This document shows, one piece after another, positions 21,957 through 32,854 of a DNA stretch of 64,000 bases. The stretch is from Suillus spraguei (lineage: Eukaryota; Basidiomycota; Agaricomycetes; Boletales; Suillaceae). The position numbers and the translations under genes were made by a program. The stretch lies in contig JABCPU010000016.1 in assembly GCA_016800925.1 (NCBI GenBank), positions 1-64,000 on the forward strand, read 5' to 3'. The notes beneath the pieces were generated by a model, which saw nothing but the letters and a program-made list of their open reading frames with translations, ran no database searches and had not been told where the DNA came from. Every line of letters starts with the position of its first letter. Positions within the stretch are counted from its first letter, which is position 1.

Positions 21957-22954
21957 ATGTCGAAGCAGTTTCAGTTCAAGCTTGTTCTTCTAGGTAACTG
22001 AATGTAGTCTTAATTCGATGAAAACTGAACCCATAACACTTCTTAAGGCGAGTCGGCCGTCGGGAAATCCAGGTAACGCGGAACCTCGTTATTATCTCGT
22101 GCGCAAGTCTCCAGCTCACACACGACAGCTTAGTCTTAAGGTTCGTGAAAGACCAGTTTGACGACTACCGGGAAAGTACTATTGGTGGTATGTATCATTT
22201 AAAAACCTATTTTCTTCTACTGAGCTCCTGGCCCCACAGCCGCGTTCTTGACACAAACAGTTACCTTAGAGGACCAGACGACTGTCAAGTTTGAAATATG
22301 GTAAGTCGTATAAAATTCTGGTGTATACGCATACTAAAATGTGGCTTAGGGATACAGCGGGTCAAGAGCGATACAAAGTATGTTCCCAAATTTGCATAAC
22401 ACGTATCACGCGAATTAACGATACGGCGTGCCTTCTAGTCTCTTGTATGTTTCATCCTCTTTGTGGGTTTACGTTTGATTTAGAAGATCTTAGGCGCCAA
22501 TGTACTACCGGAACGCAAATTGTGCAGTTGTTGTGTATGATATCACCCAAACTGCCTCTTTGGAGAAGGCGAAGACATGGATTCGTGAACTGCAACGCCA
22601 AGCAGACCCATCAATAGTAATAGCTCTTTGCGGCAACAAGTTGGATCTCTTCGCACGCAGACAAGTAACAGAGGAAGAAGCTAGTAAATATGCCGACGAA
22701 GAAGGTCTTCTATGGAGCGAAACAAGCGCAAAGACAGGAGAGGGTGTAAACGCTATTTTCAATGCTATTGGTGCGTTCAGTCTTCGGTTGTATCGTTACG
22801 TTTTAACTTGATTGTATGTACAGCCAAGAAGCTTCCGTTGACCGCACCTCCCTCAGCCCGTGGTGCTCGTGTCGCAGCACCTGGTACCACGCGGCAGAAT
22901 GTAGACCTTAACAGGCAGCCAGCAGCTCAGGGTGGCGAAACTTGCAATTGCTAG
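21957..22954 (+). CDS. VPS21: Rab5-type small GTPase (Vps21/Ypt51)
   Basis: Eight exons: 21957-21993, 22048-22072, 22129-22187, 22240-22300, 22350-22377, 22439-22444, 22494-22770 and 22824-22954; 207 residues. All GTPase motifs are present: GESAVGKSS (P-loop), STIGAAFLTQ (switch I), [10 protein letters not shown] (switch II), GNKLD and ETSAK. The C-terminus CNC is a double geranylgeranylation signal. The sixth exon is only 6 nt, TCTCTT, and restores the Ser-Leu of [12 protein letters not shown]; without it switch II lacks two residues. Rab5 drives early endosome fusion with the CORVET tether, whose VPS33 subunit is also in this window. The GTPase body and effector region match Rab5 better than other Rabs. 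Confidence 0.96.
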
Positions 22955-23264
22955 ATTTTATGTACAATCTCACACATGGAACTCCACTTTACCTTTATCT
23001 GACTTAGTCTGTTCCCGCCCTTACTAGCCGTAATCATGACCTACTTCAATGCTGAGTGCTGAACTTTCTAGGATACATATTTGTCACCAAGGTCAAACCA
23101 GAAGTTAGGGGATGGAATCAACTTGGGATGGTGATTCTATTATAACCTATCAATGAATGCAGCCTGGCTGTGGAATATGGTATGCTACAATTACGGTCCA
23201 GGCTAAAAATACAAGATCTAGCTGTGAATAAAGCGGTGATGAGGAAGGTAGGGGCCGATGGGTC
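22955..23264. other. Convergent 3' gap between Rab5 and the SH3 gene
   Basis: The two genes end toward each other. Only 3' untranslated sequence is expected; no gene is seen. Confidence 0.45.
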
Positions 23265-24256
23265 TCAACTTCCCGTGCACCTCCTGTTGAATGCGTCCAA
23301 GGTCTCTTTCACATGTGGACTGTCAAGGGCATGGAAATCAGGTGAATGCTCCCTATCAATCATAGCAGAAAGGCACGATAAGGATTCTTGGTCATTAACA
23401 AGCACCGCTAGGCGGCGGGGGTGGCGGGGATAAGGCGATGATGAAAAAGAGCGTTCTGAATCAATACTGAAGCATGACAATTGTAGGTCGTCGAGCTTCC
23501 CAAGTGGTTTATGGTGAACTTCGAACACTGGACTGGGGAGAGAAATCGAGGGTTGTGACATGCTGTACAAAGGAGAAGGGGAAGGACGGGTTAAACCGTG
23601 TGGTGACGATTCCTCATCAGATAAGCCGAAGAGGGAATCATAAATTTGGCTGCTCCTTCGTAAGTCCTCAGGACGCAACTGGTTACCGGGTAGCAACAGG
23701 GGCTGGATTGATCATTAACTACCGTGGATATACTCACCACAAAACGAAACGTTTGCCAGCTCACCTTCGCTACATCTGACACAGAATTCAATACGTCCTC
23801 GAGTTGTATGCATTCCGAATCAGAAACTGATTCGGAATTTCTTGCATTGTTTCCATTATGGATCCAGGTGTAGACATCCTCCTTATCGGGCTCTTCTACG
23901 ACCGTTTCTGTGAGACGCTCTACAAAAGAGCTTGGAATCCACCCAAGACGGTCCCCCTGAGGGCGCATAGCAGCCCACCAGCCTGATTCCTCCATCTTCA
24001 CAACGACGAGAATCTCATTGCGGGTGAACGAGAGGTGATCTGGATCGTCTGACTCAAAGTCAAACATACATATCACGTTACAGATGAACCACTCCGGGTC
24101 GCCAGTGCTGGGCGTCAGATCCGACGTCGTCAAGCTGGATTCAGATGAGGGAGAAGAAGTAGGTTCAGGAGAGGTCGAATAATGAGTCAGAGGAAGTGAG
24201 GAGTCTATCAACACTCGGAGAGGTTGCCGTTGTGGTCGCGAAAATGAAGCTAGCAT
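23265..24256 (-). CDS. SH3-domain protein
   Basis: Two exons, 24256-23765 and 23702-23265 (intron 23703-23764), giving 309 residues from ATG at 24256. One SH3 domain sits at about residues 60-115: ALYDF-like MFDFESDDPDHLSF, then ESGWWAAM and GWIPSSFVERL, with the aromatic and Pro residues that bind proline-rich ligands. The rest is Ser-rich and low in structure. The SH3 resembles those at the N-terminus of fungal Cdc25-type Ras exchange factors, but no exchange-factor domain follows before the stop. It may be a free-standing adaptor or a fragment of a former longer protein. The upstream ATG choice is the first in frame. Confidence 0.8.
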
Positions 24257-24948
24257 CGTTGATGGTGCTGCGGGTTTCGAGAAGAAGAAGCCCTGGATCA
24301 CGGGGTGAGAGTCTTTCTTTGTATGATTGGCCTAAGTGGGACCGTGACAATGGGAAGCCACATTGTCATTAAGTGCCCTGCGCGAATGACGAGATTTCAA
24401 AAGAATGAGGGATACGATCAAGTGCAACCATCATGACATGGGTTCCCACTACTTACAGGTGACACAAGCGCTTAGCGCTGAAACTGTTATTTGAGGATAC
24501 CAGGTTGTACTTTTGGCCCGATGATCAGCACCTGCGCATGCCAACCTAGGGTCACATCGCCGAGACAACCGTCAAATTGTCAACAGCCCAATAGTTGCAG
24601 TATAAGGACATGTATGGAAAGTAACCATGTGCTTACTTTTGGCTGTGTCCGTTATGATCGCAGCTGGAGTGACTGATCTCAGGATTTTCGAGCCAGCATT
24701 AATTATATGGATACGTTCCAGGGTGCGAGCGCGAATGGGCGTTAAGAGATAATCGATGCCCTCGTGAAGTAGCCTACCTGTATCCATCGGACCTGCTGAT
24801 GCGCCTCAAATCCGTATAGATATTGCAACTACTGGAATTGCTTGTTTGGTCGTGTGTTGAGCCTCGTTGCCTGGTCTCCTGACTATAGGCCAAATATAGG
24901 TTCACCGTGTAAGGGCAGAACGATTGCGTGTTATCATTACAATCCACA
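24257..24948. promoter_or_regulatory. Divergent promoter: SH3 gene (-) and IST1 (+)
   Basis: 692 bp between divergent start codons. No coding exon was seen. No specific element was recognised. Confidence 0.4.
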
Positions 24949-26127
24949 ATGCCTCCGTCAACATGGAATGCGGCTAAGGCGAAGGTGCAGGGCTTGTAAA
25001 TGATCTCTCAGCGTTTTCTGAACTGAGCCTGCACAGGTGCAACTTCGGTACTGCTTGAATGATCTCCCGCCACTACTTAATAAGTTTTCACATGCTTTAG
25101 ACTCTCCGTTCAACGGCTTCGCATAGCCCAGCAGAAGAAGGAGGCGCACGCTAAGGGCTCTCGCAGGGATATCGCCCTTCTCCTGGAGAAGGGTAAAATA
25201 GAGAGCGCGCGAGTCAAAGTTGAAGCTGGTAGGTCTCCTCTTCCAGGCTAGCTAGGACTTCGGTTGTTCAATACTGGGTGTGCTCGTGCGATGCCAGTTA
25301 TCAACGAAGATGTGAACCTCGAGTTATACGAGCTTCTTGAACTTTACTGCGAGTTGCTCATCGCCCGCTTCGGCCTTCTTGACCAAAAGTATGGAACTCT
25401 ATTGATTTGTAGGGCTTATTTTTCAAAGTTGATTCATGCACTGGCAGTACTCGTGATCCTGATCCCGGAATTAGCGAAGGTGTATGTAGCATCATACATG
25501 CAGCTCCAAGAACCGAAGTAAAAGGTGAATCCATACCTTCACGTAAATCATACTCCTCACTGGCACTCCGCCCCAGAGTTACTGGTTCTACGCGACATGC
25601 TGATGCACAAGTATGGGCGCGACTTCTCTGTAGCTGCGATGGAAAATCGAAGTGGCTGTGTAAGTGAACGTGTAAGTATGTTGCCCGCGGCTATTTTGAA
25701 CACGGGCTTACGCATTCTTTGGCGCGCCAGATAATGAGGAAACTCATCATAGAAACACCGTCCGAGGAGCTGATTGACGGGTATCTCGGAGAGATTGCCA
25801 AAGCTTATAGCGTCAAGTGGGCCTCTACTTCGTCAACCACTGCTGCGGCACAAGGGAGTGTTGTGGTTCGTTGATTTTATTTGAAATCGGGATGTGATCT
25901 CATACGGTCCTTTCCAAAAGGATGGCACATCAGGTAGCAATACGTTGGAATCGCTTCCGTTATATTCCAGGGAAATTTCTGATAAGTTACCGGATATTCC
26001 TCCGACTGAAGATGAAACCGGGAAACCCAAGGCATCGGCTGGAGGAAAGATGGAGCACTCGAAAGAGGAAACTGAGGATGAGTTTGCCGTTCTGGCAAGA
26101 CGCTTTGAGGAATTAAAGAAGCGCTGA
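24949..26127 (+). CDS. IST1: IST1-like ESCRT-III regulator
   Basis: Eight exons: 24949-24984, 25037-25047, 25101-25228, 25298-25388, 25448-25524, 25577-25671, 25731-25865 and 25921-26127; 259 residues. The Ist1 domain starts WNAAKAK-VQLR-LSVQRLR and runs through SRRDIALLLEKGKIESARVKVE, VINEDVNLELYELLELYCELLIAR and EGVCSIIHAAPRTEVKELLVLRDMLMHKYGRDF. The second exon is just 11 nt (VQLR). The C-terminus DEFAVLARRFEELKKR fits a MIM1 motif that docks on the Vps4 MIT domain. IST1 tunes Vps4 and ESCRT-III disassembly at endosomes. Regulation is not visible apart from the shared upstream gap with the SH3 gene. Confidence 0.95.
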
Positions 26128-27709
26128 CTAGGTGTAGTGTACACTCCTCTGCGTGACGCGGCTTATCTGCTTTTGTGTATATCCGAACCTTCAATGATTC
26201 TCCATTTTATGAAGCTATGTGATCATGCTTCACGAATCTTAGCGGCATCCGGAGATTTCTATTACCCCCGGGTTGTACGTATCAGCTTAATTATGCCAAG
26301 TCAGGTGCGCGAATTGATTGTACTAGTGGAGGCGCCAACATTGTGTCATAACTTATGTCCGCCGGATCCCATGGAAGGATGGACATTTTGTAACACGTTG
26401 AGGATTACAAAGGACCAATCACTAGCAAGATATGGGTGCGCCCACTGCATGACTACTATGAACTTGCAACCAGGTTAAACTGGGCTTCAAGTTCTCATCC
26501 ATGTGTCAAATAATATGGCGAGTCGTCACAGTATTTAGTCATAATAATATTACCCTGTACTGATCAAATTTTTTAAATACTGATGCGGCCTGACTGATTG
26601 TCGGTATGCAGGAAATTTGATATCAACTGCGAGGCCAGACTTGAATTATATATCGAGCATATACTACTCATATATTGATAATTTGGGGAGAGTCTCACGC
26701 CAATTTGCAGGTTTTGAAGACTGCCACACTGAACATCAAAATTCTAGCTTGAAAGAAAACTTAGACGAACGCACTCAAACCTTATCCAATCGTCAGTCGA
26801 GTCACAATCTGACTGCACGCAAGATTGTGAAACCAGGTTCTCGTATTTTTATTTCCTAGTTGAGTCGCAACATGCATGTCCAGCTCGCCACAGGCGACAG
26901 AAATAATAATGCATATTTTATTCAAGCGGATCTTTCGGACGGTCACACTCTCAGTGATTCCGCAGGCATGTGCTCCAATGATAAGTGTTGCAACTCGGCG
27001 GCGAAACGTTCAGTTAGAAAAATGAACCGCAGCCTGAGAGCCACCGTGACAAGATAAAAGGACGGGCCTGGACACCGAAAAAAAAACACCTCTGTCTGGA
27101 AGCTCCAGCGCAAACAATGCGATCGGCGGTGTAGTACTACTACTAGTGGCATGTCAGATTCGCGGATATCAAAAAACGGGCGACTACAAAATTATTCTTG
27201 TATACTGAAGTGATCCGCCGACCGACTGAAAGTGATTGTCTCCAGAGTGCGGCGGATTTCAAGGTGCCAACACCTCACAGCACAGGGCCTAATTTAGGGG
27301 CCTCCGGTTTACAAACATTAAACTGTGCCTCTTATTAAAAAATTTCATTGCTAGATAAAATGATTTATTGGTAAACGAGGCAAGCATGTCCAGTGCTAGA
27401 CCACAGAGGGCTCGAAACGATATCAAACTGAGAAGCCAATGATAAAAGAGAAGTGTTTGATGGAAATTGTGACTGTTCGGGCTGAGTCGGGGAAAAAGGG
27501 AAGTCCGGTAGTCCCCGGACAGTCCTCGGGCACGTGGAAGGATTCAAATCCGGTTCACGCGATTGCAGCGGCTGGAGGTTGGTCAGAGTGCGGAGGAATT
27601 ATGATCAGTCTCCGCCGGGAAGTTTATGACTGAATTTATAATGAATCTGACACTCTTCTGCCATTCCTATTATATTATATATAATCCCTGACCTGTGGTC
27701 ATTTCATCC
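26128..27709. other. No gene recognised
   Basis: AT-rich spacer with short open frames (for example 26617-26859 and 26860-27057) that match nothing known and have no splice-supported continuation. The right end, with TATATTATATATAA at about 27671-27684, is the likely promoter of methyltransferase 1. Confidence 0.45.
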
Positions 27710-29200
27710 ATGTATACCTCTACCATGTCTCAGTCGTATCGCCCCTTTCCTCCTGCAATGGAAAGCGGTTATTCTGAGGACGCTGACAGTGACATTGAGT
27801 CCGAGTCCGACAGATATACCGACATGTCCCTCGATGCGTTTGCGCCCAGCGAGGCAAGCTCGAAGACATCCATAGATGCCTCTATGCGTTCTCAATCCCC
27901 CGCCCCATCAGTATTCTCTGCAACAAGTTCTCTGCGAGCCCAAGCATACAGACAGGAATACGGACGAGGTTTGAACAATTATTCAGAAGTCTACCGGTTA
28001 CCAGCCGACGATGAAGAACTTACTCGTTTGGGTGTGGTTACAGTGACCCCTTTTCATCCCCTGCGGTCTAACACTCAACACAGACAGACAGCATGATATA
28101 TTTTGCAAAGCCATTGGCAAATTTCCACCACCGATGCCCGAAATCATGGCAGATGATGGGTTTGAGGTTAAAGCCGTCCTCGACCTAGGTTGCGGCAGTG
28201 GCAGCTGGTGAGATTATTTTTTCGAAATTCTAACTATGTTCACGTGTGCAGGATAATGGACATTGCGAGAGAATTCCCAACCTCAATTGCGGTAGCTGTA
28301 GATCTCGTTCCCATGCAGTCAACGTATGTGCTCGTGTTAACCCCTGTTCATTTAACCTTTCTTGAGCGAGCTACTCCTTGGCAGATCCATGCCACCAAAC
28401 TGCAGGTGAGAAAGATAGCTGCGATTATCCGGCGCTACCTTTCTTAGCTAGATTCCTTGCTTGATTTAGAAGCGAAGTTGACGACATTAATCTCGGGCTG
28501 GAGCACTTTTATGGTGATTTCAATGTCGTCCATGTTCAATTAATTTCTTCCGGAGTCAGTATATTCATTACGAGTAATTTTTTTTTTAAGTACTGACGTT
28601 ACTCGCCTCCATTTTTTTCTGTACTAGATCCGGGATTACCAGGGGCTCATTAACCATATCGCCCATGTCCTCCGACCAGGTGGTCTAATAGACATCACTG
28701 AATTCCCATTCCACTTTACTGGCATCGATAAAAAACCTATTTGTCCGCCAGCGGGCACCTTCGAACCGCCGTGGACTCCTCTATGGATGTCTTATGCGAA
28801 CAGGGCCGTTCGTCAACGTGGTGGTGATGCAGATGCTTCCTTGCACATGCATCAATGGGTGTGTGATCACCCGGCATTCGAGGATCCCGTGTACCGCGAA
28901 TTTTGGATACCATTGTCGCCATGGCTGAAAGGCAATGACCCCAATAGTCTCTGGTGGAATGATATTGGTACGACTATGCGAGATGACGTCAAAGTAAGCC
29001 GATTAAGTATAACGTGAAGCCCTCGCATATTAATTACGCTTGCAGGAATTCATGAGATCGGTCGTCCTTTGCTCCTCGGCAGTGGGTTATCGGAGGATTT
29101 TGTAGATCGACTGGAAAGTAACGCAGTGGCGGAGTTGGATGAGGCAATCACGCCTGTTTACGTGTGTATACAAAACGTCTATGCCCGCAAGAAACATTGA
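27710..29200 (+). CDS. SAM-dependent methyltransferase 1 (class I fold)
   Basis: Exons 27710-28031, 28084-28207, 28252-28323, 28385-28405, 28470-28554, 28628-28993 and 29046 or 29057-29200. The N-terminal 90 residues are acidic and Ser-rich. NYSEVYRLPADDEELTRLD then leads into the fold, with motif I VLDLGCGSGSW, the acidic residue AVDLVP, LEHFYGDFNVVH, and HVLRPGGLIDITEF. The product end GRPLLLGSG...VYVCIQNVYARKKH is in a frame one base off after the normal acceptor at 29045; using GAG|ATC at 29056 keeps frame (377 residues) but drops EFMRS. This type is widespread in basidiomycetes, distantly like LaeA; the substrate is unknown. The first ATG was chosen; 27725 is an alternative. Confidence 0.88.
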
Positions 29201-29485
29201 TTCCGGTGCACCTTGATACTATTTATTCATCTGTTTTACTTACCTCTCTGACATGTTTGGACTGACGCGGGCATTACATTAGAATACTGTATCATGGGTT
29301 ATTTATTTACTTCTTCATCCTCATTACCGTTCGATACCTGCACGTTTTCTTCACGGCATCACGACACGAGATAAATTTGATGTAGATGATTACAGACTAG
29401 TTCTAATCTAAGCATCTTGAAGGAAAAAAGAGATATGTCTTTGGTATCCATGTCCCTGCATATGTGAACAATGAGACTAACCGAG

Positions 29486-31195
29486 TCAGCTTCGGTATTG
29501 CGGTGGAGGAGAAGAGATATTTCTTTCGGGCATGTCTATACGAGAAGCTATAATTTCTAGTATTCTATTCACCTCTGAGTCTGGTATCTGTACAGGGTGC
29601 TCCAGCCTTGATGGCCGCGGAGAATATTGTACCTCCTGTAGAGAAGGTGCAGGAGAAGAAAGTGCAGGAGAAGAAGGTGGAGGTGGCAAAGGGCGCCGAC
29701 CACGCGCACTAGGGGAGGACAGAGAACCACTCGTATTATTTCTGGGTTCGCTGTATGGACCTAGAGAGCTTGTGGAGGACCCAGGACCATGTGTAATTGC
29801 TCTTTCACGCTGCGAATCATCATTGCTTCCGCCGATAGGTGTCAATGGGAAATTTTCCGGACGATTTTTGGCAGTGGCGCTAGAAATAGTGTATGGCGCG
29901 GCGAGTGCGGGGAAGTGCATGGCACGAGCCTCACAGGGAGTGATTTCGTTTGCTAGTAAGTCAAAAGTTCGTTTTGACATTACTGTTTTGAGGCGTCGTG
30001 AGCGTCGCCAGAAGAGGAAACCGACGACTAAGGCAAGCAAGACGACTGCTCCTGCGATTGTGCCAGCTATTTTACCCGTGTTCGAGGGCTTCGATGATGA
30101 TGACCTTATCGAGGAGGCCGCTTCAGTACCGGATCTTAAACTTTTTGATCGGTGGACTTACAGTGTGGTCGGCTGGGGATGATAGAGTTTCACGGAGTTT
30201 ATTGCAAGTTTGTTGCCGTCTTCACTCGTGTCGGCAATATTTAAAACATAAATCTGCGTTGGATCTAGCCCCCCTTCGTAGAACAAGGTAGTGTCCGGAA
30301 TAAACCAGAAGCTACTTGCATTTAGCACAGACTGGGTACCATTTAGAGACTAATAAATTCATAAGTGAGCTCCCTGAATTTAGAATGAGACGTACAGCGC
30401 GCACCACTGTGTATTGCCAATTACCCCAGTTTACAATACCTTGTACGACCACCGCCGATGAACCTCCGAATGTGGTGGACACACTTGAACTGGTGGTTTC
30501 CGTAAAATGGAAGGCGCCACCGGGGACATGTGCATCTGTGCCAACAGACCAATTCCCAGTATAGTTGAGGAACGTGGTGTTCGTATTACTGTATGATGCC
30601 ATTTGGGGGATTTCTTGACTGATAGAAAGTTCAAACGCTACCAAAATAGATTGCGTTGACCATTAACGTACTTGATATAAATTACAACATTCTCAAATGC
30701 AAGTTGCTGCCCTGAAGATGGGTGGGCAGTGAGGGTGAGCGAGTGGGTTCCTTCTGATAGTGTTTGCTCGGAGAACAGGACATTGTTGGTGGAGCTGAGG
30801 GATGAGGAGAAGATTCCGTCCACCGTGACATCAAACGTGCAATTTGCCATTCCATAGAGTTCTATCCCCGTGCCTTTATCGGCAGAAACCAGTTCAGCAT
30901 CGAAAGGGGGCAATTCATACGATCGTTGAACGTACCATAAAATGATAAGGTAACATTAGCACCTGGCATCGAGGTGATATGTGCTGAAGTGCCAACTCCT
31001 GGATTCGCAGGGACCGTATTATAACCAGTCTGCGAGTACCAGATTTGCCAACCATTTCCCGTTCCGAAACCATCATCTGTAAATTAAGTCAAGTCAGTCA
31101 ATCATAAGTGAAATGCGATGAAACAGCCCACAATAAGGATAATACGTGAATACTGGGCTGGTATCATTCAAAGTTATATTCCACGAAGTCGCCAT
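29486..31195 (-). CDS. Single-pass membrane protein with beta-rich ectodomain
   Basis: Six exons: 31195-31132, 31076-30936, 30873-30672, 30618-30405, 30331-30162 and 30104-29486; 469 residues. The outer half has the basidiomycete-type modules NDTSPVFTYYPY, GTGIELYGMANCTFDVTVDG and TTLFYEGGLDP, with several N-x-S/T glycosylation sites. One membrane helix at about residues 276-296 (GTIAGAVVLLALVVGFLFW) is followed by basic RRSRR. The 170-residue tail is Pro/Ser-rich and presumably cytosolic. The layout resembles fungal Axl2/Skg6-like surface proteins; no catalytic motif is seen. No signal peptide is visible from this start, so an upstream exon cannot be ruled out. Confidence 0.85.
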
Positions 31196-32854
31196 TAACA
31201 GTTGCGTAATGTAGCGACCAGTCACGTATAGGCCACCCCGTTTTTTCGATTTTGCTTGATAGATGTTGAGGATTGACAATAACTTCAACAGTGGTATTTT
31301 TGCGGGTGTGAAATATTATCTCGCTTCCAACGAACCTGGCCATCAGTGCCTTCATCATGAGCGCTGTTGCACATCATCGAATTGACAGCTTGTTTGAGCT
31401 ATTTCAGCGTTGTCGCTGATCGCGAATTGACAGGGTTGTTCAGTCAGAAAATTTCCCGAGGGGAGATCACGCGCTACCCCCCTCTCCCCACGATATTTCT
31501 ACTGCGGGTGCCAGGGTCTGGCCAGGGAGACAAGAGTTCCGTCAAAAGACATAGCGACGGTCACCGTTCACAAGTGAACTATGTAGACTGCATGAGAGAT
31601 TACGAGACAATTTTAGCGTACAGTCTACCCACGGCAAGCTTTCGTCAGAATGATAGCCCATTCCAAGAATACAAAAAATGCTGCTTTCTAGAATGTGCAC
31701 TCACCAATGTCATTATTGGTTAAACAATGAAAGCTTGTTTGAATAAGGCTTCGGGCTATCATCGGCGTGATGCACTAGCAGCACTCCATTTTACCGAGAT
31801 TATCAATCATTTTCCATGAAAGCATCATGATGAGCCGTAGGGTCATCGAATCTTAGTGCGGAAACCCTGACTCGGAGAGGGCTGGCTTATTCCACCGTGC
31901 ACACAAGTCGAGTGGCGCATGTTCAAACTCAAAGTATGTACGTATACTGTACTTAATCTTGGAGGGTTACAGCACATAGCGACCCTGCCCTAATTGCTGT
32001 CAAAATAACCATCAACGATGACTCAACTGCATTATCTCCGCGATGTGTTTTGATAACCGCTATCACCGGCGACTAGCTACGGTCAGCATTAAAATGTATG
32101 GCGGATACCATCCCATGATGATATCTAGAGGGGTACCATAAAGAGAACATGATGAATAAAATGCATATATCTAAAAAGTAAAGGATTGAAAAATATACTG
32201 ACCACAAATTTATCTAGAAGGGCGTGCACCGCGTGCTTGAAAATTAGGCCCACGCTGGATGTTCGCTAGTGCACCGTGTAGTGAAGGCATGGATCATGAT
32301 AGAGGTACCGCAGAGTCGACTGCCAGCACTAGGTTCATAATACTAAGAGCCCCCGGCTAATATTGTGAGTTCATCATTTAGCAACCGCGCTGGTGCCGAG
32401 AAGAGGATGAGAGATGCATGAAATGATCACCCGGTCACGTAGACTCGATTTGCTTGTAGTAAAGTATACAGGTTAAGCGTCAAGTACGGGCCATGTATGC
32501 CCCATCGATCGCACCGCCGATCTCGCCAGTCATTAGTATAACCGTAGACCACGCAATTTATTAAGTGGCATATCTAGTTCTGCCTACTAAAAATCGAGAG
32601 GGACCAAATTGAGCAGTCTGAGCAAGACGACTTTCATCTCCATGAAAATACACTCCCTCAATGACCATTACTGCAGCTTAGGCGAGCCTACATGTAAATT
32701 TTCACCTACAATGTACATTCAAGTTGGTGACTAGAATGAAATATGTTCAGGCGCTTGACCAAACAATGACCAAACAAATAATTCAGCTCGACCAGTCCAC
32801 GTCGTACATTTCGCAATCGCCGACCTGCAGCTCGCCCTTTGATCGCTGTCAGCA
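31196..32854. other. Long divergent gap; no gene recognised
   Basis: 1.66 kb between the membrane-protein gene (-) and SEC21 (+). Only short frames are present. No repeat or RNA gene was recognised. Confidence 0.45.

Noticed and set aside
27530..27560. tRNA B-box-like ATTCAAATCCGG
   Set aside because: No matching A box or cloverleaf could be built around it.
29532..30182. 216-codon plus-strand frame
   Set aside because: It is antisense to the cytosolic tail of the membrane protein, whose minus-strand exons fit together and show a membrane helix.
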